A program made the position numbers and the translations under genes. A stretch of 64,000 bases of DNA from CAWGAJ01 sp963820545 (GTDB taxonomy: Bacteria; Planctomycetota; Planctomycetia; Pirellulales; Thermoguttaceae), in contig CAWGAJ010000001.1 in NCBI GenBank assembly GCA_963820545.1, positions 2,542,001 through 2,606,000 on the forward strand. Reading direction: 5' to 3'. The notes beneath the pieces were generated by a model. It was given only the letters and a program-made list of their open reading frames with translations, did no database searches and had not been told where the DNA came from. Shown here piece by piece: positions 55,312 to 63,864 of the stretch. The first letter of the stretch is position 1. Every line of letters begins with the position of its first letter.

Positions 55312-55341
55312 GAAACTTAAGCACCTAACAAGCAATTCAAG

Positions 55342-56073
55342 ATGTCGGAAGAAAAACTACGCCGCCGGGTTGCATTTGAGGCCGCTAGGCTTATTTACAA
55401 CCAGGAAGAGACGGGCCGTTTTCAGGCCAAGCGAAAGGCCGCCCGACGCTATCGCGGCAAGGATGTCACTCCCGGTGATCTGCCCAGCGATCGCGAAATC
55501 CGCAAGCAAATCCCCGCGGTCGTCGAGGCTGCGCAAACAGAAAAAGGCAATCATGATGGCCTGGGGAAAGCTTCTTCCCGAGACAGGTCGTCCTTGACCG
55601 GGGCGACCGATCGGTTTCGGGTATATGAACGGTTGCTGTTGCCTTTGGAGAATCTTCAGGAAGATCCCCAACTCCATCCCGAAGGCGACGTGCTTTATCA
55701 CAGTTTGCAGGTCTTCGAGCTGGCCCGCAATGCACTGCCTTACGACGAAGAATTTTTGCTTGCGGCATTGCTGCACGACGTGGGCAAGGCCATTGATCCC
55801 CGCGACCACATAGCAGCCGGTCTGGAAGCATTAGACGGATGCGTTACCCAGCGCACGGCATGGTTGATCGAACATCATGTTGATGCCTTATTATTGCGCG
55901 ACGGCTCGTTAGGCGCGCGTTCGCGCAAGCGCTTGGAAGCCTCGGAAAGTTTCGACGAACTTCTGCTCCTGGCCAAGTGCGACCGACAAGGACGGGCAAT
56001 CGGTGTCCCCGTGCCCGACGTGCCCGACGCCCTGGCCTATCTGCGCAATCTGGAAGAAACGTGCGGGGAATAG
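55342..56073 (+). CDS. HD-domain phosphohydrolase-like protein
   Basis: A 243-residue protein. Residues 1-90 are charged and helical; about 100-235 form an HD domain with YHSLQVFELA, LHDVGKAIDPRDH and LIEHHVDALL, the metal-binding His/Asp set of HD phosphohydrolases. Substrate unknown; the arrangement recalls the HD part of tRNA nucleotidyltransferases and related proteins. The ATG at 55342 fits the family's N terminus poorly known. The gene is bracketed by two copies of the GTCAGGCAC repeat. Confidence 0.85.
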   Translation: MSEEKLRRRVAFEAARLIYNQEETGRFQAKRKAARRYRGKDVTPGDLPSDREIRKQIPAVVEAAQTEKGNHDGLGKASSRDRSSLTGATDRFRVYERLLLPLENLQEDPQLHPEGDVLYHSLQVFELARNALPYDEEFLLAALLHDVGKAIDPRDHIAAGLEALDGCVTQRTAWLIEHHVDALLLRDGSLGARSRKRLEASESFDELLLLAKCDRQGRAIGVPVPDVPDALAYLRNLEETCGE

Positions 56074-56090
56074 TGCGTATTTCTGAGCAA

Positions 56091-56183
56091 GGGTGCCATC
56101 CGCCGAAGGCGGACGCTTGCGTGGGCATGTTCTCAAAAAAAAGGCAATCGCTTCATGGCCAAACAAGTTTGGCCATGCCACCC
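56091..56183. repeat. GGGTGCCAT...ATGCCACCC element, copy 1
   Basis: Starts GGGTGCCATCCGCCGAAGGC and ends AAGTTTGGCCATGCCACCC. Two related elements lie at 57043-57199 and 58164-58278. Ends are inverted (GGGTGCCAT against ATGCCACCC) and the inner part holds CGCTTGCG or CGCTCGCG. Confidence 0.55.
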
Positions 56184-56191
56184 AGCTAAGA

Positions 56192-56265
56192 ATGTCAGGC
56201 ACTCCGTGCCTGAAAATTTGATTCAAGAATTGACAAATACTGATCATTTGTTCGCTAATTATATC
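56192..56265. repeat. GTCAGGCAC element, truncated copy
   Basis: Repeats the left 70 bases of the element at 55209-55311 with scattered changes (GTCAGGCACTCCGTGCCTGA, TTGATTCAA, TTGTTCGCTAATTATA), ending at the methyltransferase stop. Confidence 0.55.
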
Positions 56266-56981
56266 TTTGTGAGTTTTGCTAAGTAATGCCCGCTTTCCTC
56301 TTGCAGCAGCACCTCACATTTCCAATCCGATGCCTTGGCTCGTTCCTTCAAGGTTTGTGCATCCACATGCAGCCAGCCACAGAGAGGCCCGTTCCTACCT
56401 TTAAAACTTAGTTGCATACGGATTTCGCCAATGTATCGCCCAGATCGTCTATTCGCTTCCTGGTAGGCTAGGTGACGCAAATTGTCCGTAAGGCGCACAT
56501 CCACGGAGTCCAATAACACCTGGCCTTTATCCGACAGCAATCCACGCGTATGAGATAGAAACCGATCCAAACCAGCAATGGTTTCGACCATGCCAATCCC
56601 GTGACCCAACATCAAGATAGTGTCAAACAGCCCGCCATGGAAATCGAAGATATCCTCACAGTGCACGTGTTTCACATTCCGGCCAGTCATGGTTGCCACG
56701 GCTTGGGGACTGATATCGATAGCGGTCACTAATAAGCCCTTCTGCTGGAGAACCAGACTATGAAGTCCGGTTCCAGCTCCTGCATCCAAGACATGGCCTG
56801 TGCATAGATTGAGCGCTGTTCTTTCGATCTCCGTGAATTCTGCCGGATCACGGAAAAAGTGACTGACCCGTAAAGGGTCTTCTAGACCATCGTCTCTGCG
56901 GATGATCAGTTCTGCATCGTTATCGCCCTCGAAATAGGCGAGCAGAGCCAATCCTTGGGGCTCCATTGCTTTTGAGTCCAT
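56259..56981 (-). CDS. Class I SAM-dependent methyltransferase
   Basis: A 240-residue Rossmann methyltransferase. Motif I is HVLDAGAGTGLHSLVLQQKG, the acidic motif II residue is the Asp in VTAIDISPQAV, and motif IV is FDTILMLGHGIGMV. A C-terminal beta-rich part (MQLSFKGRNGPLCGWLHV) may bind substrate. The acceptor is unknown. The ATG at 56981 is taken; a second at 56966 is possible. Confidence 0.87.
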   Translation of the reverse strand: MDSKAMEPQGLALLAYFEGDNDAELIIRRDDGLEDPLRVSHFFRDPAEFTEIERTALNLCTGHVLDAGAGTGLHSLVLQQKGLLVTAIDISPQAVATMTGRNVKHVHCEDIFDFHGGLFDTILMLGHGIGMVETIAGLDRFLSHTRGLLSDKGQVLLDSVDVRLTDNLRHLAYQEANRRSGRYIGEIRMQLSFKGRNGPLCGWLHVDAQTLKERAKASDWKCEVLLQEESGHYLAKLTKI

Positions 56982-57326
56982 TCGGATACCCTTTAAAACG
57001 ATGAAAGGTAACCTTTGTCAAGGTACGACTCGTCGTGGGCACGGGTGCCATGGCCACGCTCGCGACACAAAAAGGTTCCAGACACAAAAAGGAGACATAA
57101 AAAAGGTTCCAGGAACCGTTTTTTTGCCGAAATTAGCCGAGATTTAGTTAAAAACGGTTCCTGACACCTTTATTCTTTTATCAAGTTTGGCCATGCCACA
57201 CAGCCTCACTCGGAATTGTCCGTCCGCTCTTTCTCTCCCCGGAAATCAGTGATGTTCCTTTTCTGCCTGCTTTCTCTTCGCCTCCAATTCGTTCTGCCAT
57301 TCCTCCGCTGTGATGGGTGACGATAC
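56982..57326. other. Intergenic repeat cluster
   Basis: Filled by the second GGGTGCCAT element (57043-57199), inside which lies a REP-like set, AAAAAGGTTCC...GGAACCGTTTTTT and GGTTCCTGACACC (57070-57170). No gene is supported; a 66-codon open frame at 57206-57406 overlaps the next gene and is a shadow. Confidence 0.55.
57043..57199. repeat. GGGTGCCAT element, copy 2, with nested GGTTCC palindromes
   Basis: GGGTGCCATGGCCACGCTCG at the left and AAGTTTGGCCATGCCACA at the right bracket a run of AAAAGGTTCC/GGAACC palindromes. Confidence 0.55.
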
Positions 57327-58100
57327 TTAGGGCGAGTCCCTGACCAACAGCTTTCGCAACGACTCACGGTCGATGTTTGGGTCCAGCGTGCGTACTTTAC
57401 CACCAACCGTCAAGTAGTGAATCCCGTCCCTGTGCCGGCTGCCTATGCCAATGCCCTTCTTGGGCTGTATGGCGTCCAATGCCTGCTCCAGCGTCAGGTC
57501 TCGCGGTTCCATCCAAAGAATGTCTGAATTTATGACCTCGATCACAAGTATCTTATCTTTGTCGGAACCATCGGCAGCCTGTTTTGCCGGCTGACTACCC
57601 GGCCACATAGTATTTGGGCCGACCACCGCGACGTAGTTTGTGATTGCTGGATCTTCACTGCCGGCAGATGGACTCTGAAAGAACCACTGCGCCTTATCAC
57701 TCTCATGGAGAAGGAGTCTAGAATTCTCTGGGCCGTCCCAGGGTTTGGCAAAATCGTAAGTAGAAGGAAAAGTGTACCAGGAGCTATAAGGAACGATCAA
57801 TATGCGCCAACTATTCACGGATTTTCCGTTCTTGTCGTACAGATAGGCGGGAGGAAAAGCCCCATGTATATCGTGATAGTTGAGCAAAGCCATTCCAATC
57901 TCGTGGAGGCGATAGCTACAGTCCATTCTGCGAAACTGTTCACGCACGTACATAAACAACACGGTACATGATGCAACCAAAGCCAAAAGCAGCAACAACG
58001 AAATGCCCCACCACACCGGCCGTTTATGGCCGGTAGGAGAACGTCCTCGGCGTTCGGAGTTGGATCCTGCCTCCGAACAATTGTCCGTCAGATTGGCCAC
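57327..58100 (-). CDS. DUF1559-like prepilin-type membrane protein
   Basis: A 257-residue protein with one N-terminal membrane helix (WWGISLLLLLALVASCTVLFMYV) followed by the DUF1559 signature YRLHEIGMALLNYHDIHGAFPPAYLYDKNGKSVNSWRILIVPY, further TNYVAVVGPNTMWPG and HRDGIHYLTVGGKVRTL. The family is greatly expanded in planctomycetes and resembles type II pseudopilins; this member lacks the usual prepilin N-methylation leader and has a longer basic N terminus. Function unknown, cell surface expected. Confidence 0.87.
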   Translation of the reverse strand: MANLTDNCSEAGSNSERRGRSPTGHKRPVWWGISLLLLLALVASCTVLFMYVREQFRRMDCSYRLHEIGMALLNYHDIHGAFPPAYLYDKNGKSVNSWRILIVPYSSWYTFPSTYDFAKPWDGPENSRLLLHESDKAQWFFQSPSAGSEDPAITNYVAVVGPNTMWPGSQPAKQAADGSDKDKILVIEVINSDILWMEPRDLTLEQALDAIQPKKGIGIGSRHRDGIHYLTVGGKVRTLDPNIDRESLRKLLVRDSP

Positions 58101-58163
58101 GTTTGAGCCTCCTTATACAGGATTACACAGGTTTCCGTCCAAATCCGTTTCATGGTAAAGTGC

Positions 58164-58278
58164 GTGTGCCATGGTCACGCTCGCGTGGCCATGCAGGATT
58201 TTTCATGTCACATACATGCCCAAGATTTTATTTATTTAAAAAGCCCACGGCAAGCGTCTGCCTTCGGCTATGGCACAC
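58164..58278. repeat. GTGTGCCAT...ATGGCACAC element, copy 3
   Basis: Ends are inverted (GTGTGCCAT/ATGGCACAC); the interior has CACGCTCGCGTGGCCATG and GCCCACGGCAAGCGTCTGCC. Related to the elements at 56091 and 57043. Confidence 0.55.
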
Positions 58279-58398
58279 ATAATTAATAAATTAAATGGCT
58301 CGCAATATTTTATCTGTTTAAAGCGCATTTTCCCAGGGTGTTGCCTTCGTTTTTACACATAATTTGCATGAAATTCGACCCGTAGGATCCTTTGACAA

Positions 58399-58738
58399 TA
58401 GGCCAGCGATTCAGAGATCGTCCGCCTTTCGTGATAAACGGGGGTCGCAATCTTTATCCCGAAGGGATTGCGTATGGTAGCCCAGGGTTGCCGCGCAGCG
58501 GCTACCCTGGGATGGGATTTATAATCAACACATCAACCCTGAAAGGGTTGTGGAGTGTGGCGTCCGCCTCTCCGAAACCCCGTTGGGGTATTGTTTTTTC
58601 GTTCCTTTTTGCCCCAGGGTAGTCGCTACGCGACAACCCTGGGCTATCTTATTACAGGCCCTTCGGGCTATTCGAGGCGTTGCAACTCCATACGCAGCAT
58701 GGTTCCAAAAGGCGGACAGACTCTAAACTGCTGGGCTA
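58399..58738. mobile_element. MITE-like element with IS1182-type ends and internal hairpin chain
   Basis: The ends TAGGCCAGCGATTCAGAGAT continuing CGTCCGCCTTT (58399-58429) and AAAGGCGGACAGACTCTAAA continuing CTGCTGGGCTA (58708-58738) form a 31-base imperfect inverted repeat that also resembles the IS1182-like end TAGGCCCGGCATTTAGAGAT with CGTCCAGC. Inside are six successive hairpins, including CCCAGGGTTGCC/GGCTACCCTGGG and CCCAGGGTAGTCGC/GCGACAACCCTGGG. No transposase is present. A TA lies at both ends. Confidence 0.6.
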
Positions 58739-58771
58739 AAGTCTAATGTGTTACAATTCTCCCAAAATTAT

Positions 58772-60034
58772 CTATTCCCAATTTATCTCACATTGCGGCA
58801 AGGCATTGCGGAGTTTTTCCGCGCCATCTGCGGTGACTTTTGTCTGCTTGATGGTAAGCGTTTTGAGATTCTTTAAGCCCTGTAGATAGATCAGACCCGC
58901 GTCGGTGATTTTGGTCAATGTAAGGTCCAAGGTTTCCAGACTGGCCAATTTGCTGAGATGTGCCAGACCCAAATCGGTGACGGCGGTATCGGTGAGGTCC
59001 AGGTATTTGAGGTTCGGTAGTTTGGCCAATTGTTGCAGACCAGTATCAGTAACCTTGGTGTGCCAGAGGTTGAGCCATTGGAGATTGACAAATTTGGACA
59101 AATGTTCCATGGCCTTATCGTCGGCGCCTGTTTCGCTGAGGTCGAGTTTTCTGAGGTTTACTGCCTCGGCCAGGTTCGCGAGTCCTTCGCCGCTTATGGG
59201 CGTATCGCGCAGGGAAAGCTGCCTGAGTTTTTTCAAACTTTTGAGGCATATCAGCCCGTCGTCGGTCACACTGTAGCAGCGGAAAATGCTCAGGTCTTCC
59301 AGGTCGGGCAGATTATCAATAACTTTTAGACCGTCGTTGGTGCAATTGAGATCTTCAAGCGACAGGGATGTAAGTTTGCCGAGCGCCGCCAGATGGACCA
59401 GGCCGGCGTCGGTCACTGCCGGGTTGCGGAGTTTCAAAGTCTTCAGGTTGGTTAAGCCTTTAAGATGTGCCAAACCCTTATCACTGATTTTTACACAGCC
59501 GCGCAAATCCAACATTCTGAGCCGGGTCATATCCTTGAGTTCGGCCAAGCCCGCGTCGCCGATGTTGTTATACAACAGCGAAAGATTTTGCAATTGCGGC
59601 AAGTCCTTGAGTACGATCAGGCCCTTGTCGGTCATGCGTGCATTGCGGCGCAGATTGAGCGATTTGAGCTGGGTCAGTTTGCGGAGTGCATTGAGGCCTT
59701 TATCGGTAACGGCCGTGTTTTCCAGCATCAATTGATTGAGTTGGGAAAAGGCGGCGAGCTGGGCCACGCCTTGATCAGTGATGCCGGATCCCCATAATGA
59801 TAAACTTTGCATCTCCGGCAGCGCTGTGAATAATTTGAGATCCTCGTCGCTTGTCTTGCGCTGCGAAAGATCGATGCCGATGACTTTTTGATTTCCGTCG
59901 TATTTTATTTTCCCGTGCAGTTGTTCCACGCGCTTGGTCGCGCCTGCCGCATCATCAGGCTTACCTTGCGCAGGCATAAATCCGGCAAGAAATACAAAAC
60001 CGGCGACCACAAACAGTAACGACCGACAGTACAT
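58772..60034 (-). CDS. Secreted leucine-rich-repeat protein
   Basis: A 420-residue protein: signal peptide (SLLFVVAGFVFLAGFMPAQG) then about fourteen LRR units of the 24-residue type LxxLxLxxTxVTDxGLxxLxxL. Such RNI/LRR proteins are abundant in planctomycetes and likely act in protein binding at the cell surface. A basic early segment (GTKRVEQLHGKIKYDGNQKVIGIDLSQ) precedes the solenoid, a form also seen in F-box-like families of this phylum. The frame is intact. Confidence 0.9.
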   Translation of the reverse strand: MYCRSLLFVVAGFVFLAGFMPAQGKPDDAAGATKRVEQLHGKIKYDGNQKVIGIDLSQRKTSDEDLKLFTALPEMQSLSLWGSGITDQGVAQLAAFSQLNQLMLENTAVTDKGLNALRKLTQLKSLNLRRNARMTDKGLIVLKDLPQLQNLSLLYNNIGDAGLAELKDMTRLRMLDLRGCVKISDKGLAHLKGLTNLKTLKLRNPAVTDAGLVHLAALGKLTSLSLEDLNCTNDGLKVIDNLPDLEDLSIFRCYSVTDDGLICLKSLKKLRQLSLRDTPISGEGLANLAEAVNLRKLDLSETGADDKAMEHLSKFVNLQWLNLWHTKVTDTGLQQLAKLPNLKYLDLTDTAVTDLGLAHLSKLASLETLDLTLTKITDAGLIYLQGLKNLKTLTIKQTKVTADGAEKLRNALPQCEINWE

Positions 60035-60353
60035 GGCAATGCTTATCGGGGAAGTATGCAGTTATTGGTCTTACACAAATAAAGTGCGATGCGCTACCAG
60101 TAAAAGGCGCGCTGATCCATCTCGTTTTCGCTTTTCCCAAGCCTACCTGAACTGAGTCGCATCGGCAAACCCTCCACCTATTGTGGTGGAACTAAGATGT
60201 CCCTGAATAAAAGGCCATTGGCTGGAAAAAACGCTCAATAGACGTTTAGTATTGCCGTTGGTCGTATAAGTGTATAATCTGATATTCCATGTGCAAATTA
60301 CAGTCCTGCGAGCATTTCCCCTAGGCGATCTCCAGCAATAGGAGTCCGAGGTA
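60035..60353. other. Divergent intergenic region
   Basis: Separates the LRR and Gfo/Idh/MocA genes. It contains the hairpin TCCACCTATTGTGGTGGA (about 60173-60190). Promoters for both genes should be here; none is clear. Confidence 0.4.
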
Positions 60354-61727
60354 ATGTCAAGCCGCACGAATCGTCGTCAGTTTTTAAAAACTACGGCTTT
60401 AACGGGCATTGGATTTTGGATTGCCGGCCGCAGTCGAGCCGAAGAGATCCAATCGCCCAACGAACGAATTGCCATGGCCAGTATCGGCATTGGCGGCAAG
60501 GGCTCCAGCGACTCGGAAGACGCGGGCAAGGCCGGCGATATGGTGGCGATTTGCGACGTGGACGAAACCCGGCTGAACATTGCCGGCGAGCAACGTTTTC
60601 CCAAGGCCAAACGCTATACCGATTTCCGCAAGCTGTTCGATGAGATGGGCAAGAGCATCGACGCGGTGACTATTAGTACGCCCGACCACACCCATGCCGC
60701 GATCGGTTTGATGGCCATGCGCATGGGCAAGCACTGTTTTTGCCAGAAGCCGCTGGCTCGTACCATCTACGAAACACGTCTAATGGCCAAAGTGGCCGGT
60801 GAAATGAAAGTGGCCACGCAAATGGGCAATCAAGGCACTGCCGGTTCGATACTGCGCAAGGCCGTGGTTGTAATCCAGGCCGGCACGCTGGGCGCGGCTA
60901 AGGAAGTTCACGTCTGGACAAACCGGCCTATTTGGCCGCAAGGATGCAGTCGACCGGATCCGATATCTTGCCCGGACACTTTGAAATGGGACCAGTGGAT
61001 CGGCCCGGCCCCCATGCGACCATACGCCGAAGGTTATCATCCGTTTTCCTGGCGCGGCTGGTGGGATTTTGGCTGCGGTGCGCTGGGCGACATGGCCTGC
61101 CATACCGTGAACATGCCATTTTGGGCCTTGGATCTTCGCGATCCGATTTCCGTTCAGGCCGAAACCTCTGGCCATAATAAAGACAGCTATCCCTCTTCGT
61201 CACAAATTGTTTTTGAGTTCGCCGCCACGGACAAGCGGCCGAGCATAAAGTTATTTTGGTACGACGGTGGCAACCAACCGGACGAAGAAGTGATCGGCGA
61301 AATGTACGACCTGTATAAGAAAAAAATCGAGGCCGAACAGGCCAAAGGCGACAATTATCTCAGCAGCGGATGCGTGGTGATCGGCGATCAGGGCACGCTC
61401 TATGCGCCCGGCGATTACACGGAGAAAGAAATAAAACTATCGGGCAACAAGCCGTTGCCGGAGGTGGAGTTCGTCAAATCGCCCGGCCATTTTGAAGAAT
61501 GGATCCACGCGCTCAAGGGCGGCGAGCCGGCCAAAGCGAACTTTGTCGACTATGCCAACGCGCTAACCGAAACCGTGCTCTTGGGCAACCTGGCGGTCTG
61601 GGCGGCAAATGAAGGCCAAGGCGAGAAAGTCCTCTGGGACGCGAAAAACCTGAAATGCACGAACATAGAAGGATTGGAGCCGCTCATCAAGCCTCAGTAC
61701 CGCGCCGGCTATGCCCTGGATGTATAA
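60354..61727 (+). CDS. Tat-exported Gfo/Idh/MocA family oxidoreductase
   Basis: A 457-residue NAD(P)-binding oxidoreductase. The N terminus has a twin-arginine signal (NRRQFLKTTALTGIGFWIAG), so it is exported folded with cofactor. The Rossmann fold follows (MASIGIGGKGSSDSEDA), then DHTHAAIGLMAMRMGKHCFCQKPLA (the EKP motif is QKP here), and the C-terminal domain WWDFGCGALGDMACHTVNMPFWAL holds the catalytic His. Planctomycetes have dozens of such proteins, linked to sugar metabolism outside the cytoplasm. Substrate unknown. The stop lies nine bases from the recombinase gene. Confidence 0.92.
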   Translation: MSSRTNRRQFLKTTALTGIGFWIAGRSRAEEIQSPNERIAMASIGIGGKGSSDSEDAGKAGDMVAICDVDETRLNIAGEQRFPKAKRYTDFRKLFDEMGKSIDAVTISTPDHTHAAIGLMAMRMGKHCFCQKPLARTIYETRLMAKVAGEMKVATQMGNQGTAGSILRKAVVVIQAGTLGAAKEVHVWTNRPIWPQGCSRPDPISCPDTLKWDQWIGPAPMRPYAEGYHPFSWRGWWDFGCGALGDMACHTVNMPFWALDLRDPISVQAETSGHNKDSYPSSSQIVFEFAATDKRPSIKLFWYDGGNQPDEEVIGEMYDLYKKKIEAEQAKGDNYLSSGCVVIGDQGTLYAPGDYTEKEIKLSGNKPLPEVEFVKSPGHFEEWIHALKGGEPAKANFVDYANALTETVLLGNLAVWAANEGQGEKVLWDAKNLKCTNIEGLEPLIKPQYRAGYALDV

Positions 61728-61736
61728 TCCCGTAGC

Positions 61737-62924
61737 TTAATCACATTTACCCGTAAATAATGATGTTTTTTCGGCAACAGTACCCAAAACAGTACCTTCT
61801 TGCTGTTTTTTGTATGCTGCCCAAACGGTGTCGGCCGTGGTGTTGGCGTTGCGGCCGACATAGTATCTCATCGTGGTGTCGATGCTCTCATGCCGCATGA
61901 GGGCCATGAGCACTTGGGGCATTACCCGGGTTGACCACCGCTCCCCAAAGGATCGGCGTAGATCGTGGGCAGAGGCAAACTTAACCTTGCCCGTCCGATT
62001 GTCTGTCGATACTTTCACGCCGGCAGCCTTGCCAATCCGGCTTATAATAAGCCCCACACTGTGCGCCTTATTCTCTAGCCTGAATACACGGCCGCGTCGA
62101 TCCTCTTCTGGGGTCGCAAGTAGAAACTCGGCAAACTCAGGGGTAATTGGCAACAGCCGGTTACGGTTTCCCTTCTCCAATTCGGCCACGATCCGCAGCA
62201 TGGGCCGCTTGCCGGATAGATCGACACATAGCCTATCGGGTCGGTCCCAGTACAATTCCAGGGCCTCCCCGAGTCTCAGACCACTCCACCACAAGCCTTT
62301 CAATAAGTGGTGCCATGATTCGGCTTTGCCATCGCCTACCACGGTGGGAGTTTTTTTCAGCATCCGTTCAAACTCTTCTGTAGTGATCGGCCTACCCTTC
62401 ATAGGATCGGCCCCACCGCTGCGCCTAGCACGCCTGGGCTTCTTGATCTTGGGCAGTTCGGATATAAGCCCCTGATCCATTGCCCATGCCAGGGCAGCGT
62501 GTAGGTGCGCCAGGTGGCTTGCTATGGTCGCCTCTGCCCGGCTGGCCTTGCGGAGCTCGGCTTGTAGCGTGCTGATCCGTTCAGCATTCAGTTCTCGCAA
62601 CAGTCCATCTTTCACTATGGGCAAGATACGCTCCAAGGTATTGAAAACAGCATCGACCTTTTCGGCAGTAGACGGTGCGAACCCAGGGAGCACTTCTTGC
62701 TCATACCGCAATCGAAACTCTTCCCAGGTGATTTTGAACCGCCCCCGGGCCTTGCCGCTGTTAAGATCATCCTCCCACGTTCCCGCTGCCTTGCGGGCGT
62801 CTTTTATGCTGGCCGTGCCGGAAGATTTCCGGCAATGCTTGCCAGTCACCGGGTCACGATACCGCAAGATGAGGTTCTTGCACTCCTTGTACCTGACCAC
62901 GTGAACCTTGATTCTCTCATTCAT
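61737..62924 (-). CDS. Tyrosine recombinase/integrase B
   Basis: A 395-residue phage-type integrase starting at MNERIKVHV (62924). It has an N-terminal arm-binding region (LILRYRDPVTGKHCRKSSG), a SAM-like core-binding domain (about 90-180), and the catalytic domain with Arg in WSGLRLGEALEL, Lys/Arg residues in GNRNRLLPI, HDLRRSFGERW, and RHESIDTTMRYYVG with the nucleophile Tyr. It directly follows recombinase A with 17 bases between, so they form an operon. It probably belongs to an integrated element running past the right window edge. Confidence 0.9.
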   Translation of the reverse strand: MNERIKVHVVRYKECKNLILRYRDPVTGKHCRKSSGTASIKDARKAAGTWEDDLNSGKARGRFKITWEEFRLRYEQEVLPGFAPSTAEKVDAVFNTLERILPIVKDGLLRELNAERISTLQAELRKASRAEATIASHLAHLHAALAWAMDQGLISELPKIKKPRRARRSGGADPMKGRPITTEEFERMLKKTPTVVGDGKAESWHHLLKGLWWSGLRLGEALELYWDRPDRLCVDLSGKRPMLRIVAELEKGNRNRLLPITPEFAEFLLATPEEDRRGRVFRLENKAHSVGLIISRIGKAAGVKVSTDNRTGKVKFASAHDLRRSFGERWSTRVMPQVLMALMRHESIDTTMRYYVGRNANTTADTVWAAYKKQQEGTVLGTVAEKTSLFTGKCD

Positions 62925-62940
62925 AAGGGATTCTCCTTTT

Positions 62941-63864
62941 TTAGGTTTTCGCCTTAAACGCCTTTGGTCGCGGTAAAACATTCACAGCCTGAACGTGATT
63001 GATTTTAGTCAGGTCAAGATACCTCATGGTCACGCTCATTGCGGAATGACCCAAATAATCTTGTGCTGATGCCCGTCCTAACTTGTCGGCAATCATTGTC
63101 GCGGTTGTTTTGCGGATCATGTGAAAGAGAGTTCCGGTCCCCTTTTTCGTGGGTACTTTTGCTTCCTCAATGATTCGACGAAAATACTTAGTCAACACGC
63201 CTTTGTAATAAGGAAAATAAAAAACCAATCCCTTTATCGGCCTAATCTTTCGCAAGGCATCTATTGTTGATTCATGCAAGGTAAAACTTTGGTCTGCCCG
63301 ATGCTTTTGATCCTGGGCTGGTACAAAGAGGGTTTTATTTTCAAAATCAATGTTATCCCATCTAATCTTCCGAATCGCATTGATTCGTAGTGCAGTATCA
63401 TAGGCAACAAGCAGAAGCGCCGGCCACCATAGCTGGGCAGGATTATTATTTTTTATTGAGGCAACAGGGCCTTTTAGTTGCCTGGCGGCCTCAATTATCC
63501 GGCCAAACTCTTCCATGCTCCAACAGTGTGGAATGCGCTTGTATTCGCGCAAACCATCAATGTCGGGCATACGTTTGATAAACTTCTTACGATAGGCAAG
63601 GTGACATAGTGCAAGGATTACTCGGCGTTTGTGATTGATTGTCGGCACGGCCAAACCTCTTTTAAGTCCGTTTGCTAAATAATCGGAAACAAACTGATCG
63701 GTTAGGTCCGAGAGTCTCACTTCTTTCTGCGAGATTTTATTTAACCCGGTGATCTGCCAGTGATAATCTTCTATTGTTGTTTGCGAACACCCCAGCAATC
63801 GCTGGGGGCGATAGTATTGCTCGAAAAATTCCATTAATGTAAGAGAGGATGGTTTCATGTCCAA
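62941..63864 (-). CDS. Tyrosine recombinase/integrase A
   Basis: A 307-residue XerC/D-type recombinase: a core-binding domain (about 8-100; TLMEFFEQYYRPQRLLGCSQTTIEDY) and the catalytic domain with Arg in DTALRINAIRKIRW, HMIRKTTATMIA, and YLGHSAMSVTMRYLDL with the nucleophile Tyr. GC is lower than in the upstream chromosomal genes. Its ATG overlaps the stop of a short upstream reading frame (ATGA), and it precedes recombinase B, so three genes may be transcribed together. Confidence 0.9.
   Translation of the reverse strand: MDMKPSSLTLMEFFEQYYRPQRLLGCSQTTIEDYHWQITGLNKISQKEVRLSDLTDQFVSDYLANGLKRGLAVPTINHKRRVILALCHLAYRKKFIKRMPDIDGLREYKRIPHCWSMEEFGRIIEAARQLKGPVASIKNNNPAQLWWPALLLVAYDTALRINAIRKIRWDNIDFENKTLFVPAQDQKHRADQSFTLHESTIDALRKIRPIKGLVFYFPYYKGVLTKYFRRIIEEAKVPTKKGTGTLFHMIRKTTATMIADKLGRASAQDYLGHSAMSVTMRYLDLTKINHVQAVNVLPRPKAFKAKT

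Larger units (their letters stand above)
58101..58771. other. 670-base non-coding region packed with repeats
   Basis: Holds the third GGGTGCCAT-type element (58164-58278) and the MITE-like multi-hairpin element (58399-58738). Open frames inside it (58392-58622, 58555-58746) are produced by the hairpin repeats and are not credible genes. Confidence 0.65.

Noticed and set aside
58392..58746. Open frames of 63-76 codons
   Set aside because: They are built from the hairpin repeats of the MITE-like element; their peptide wording follows the palindromes.
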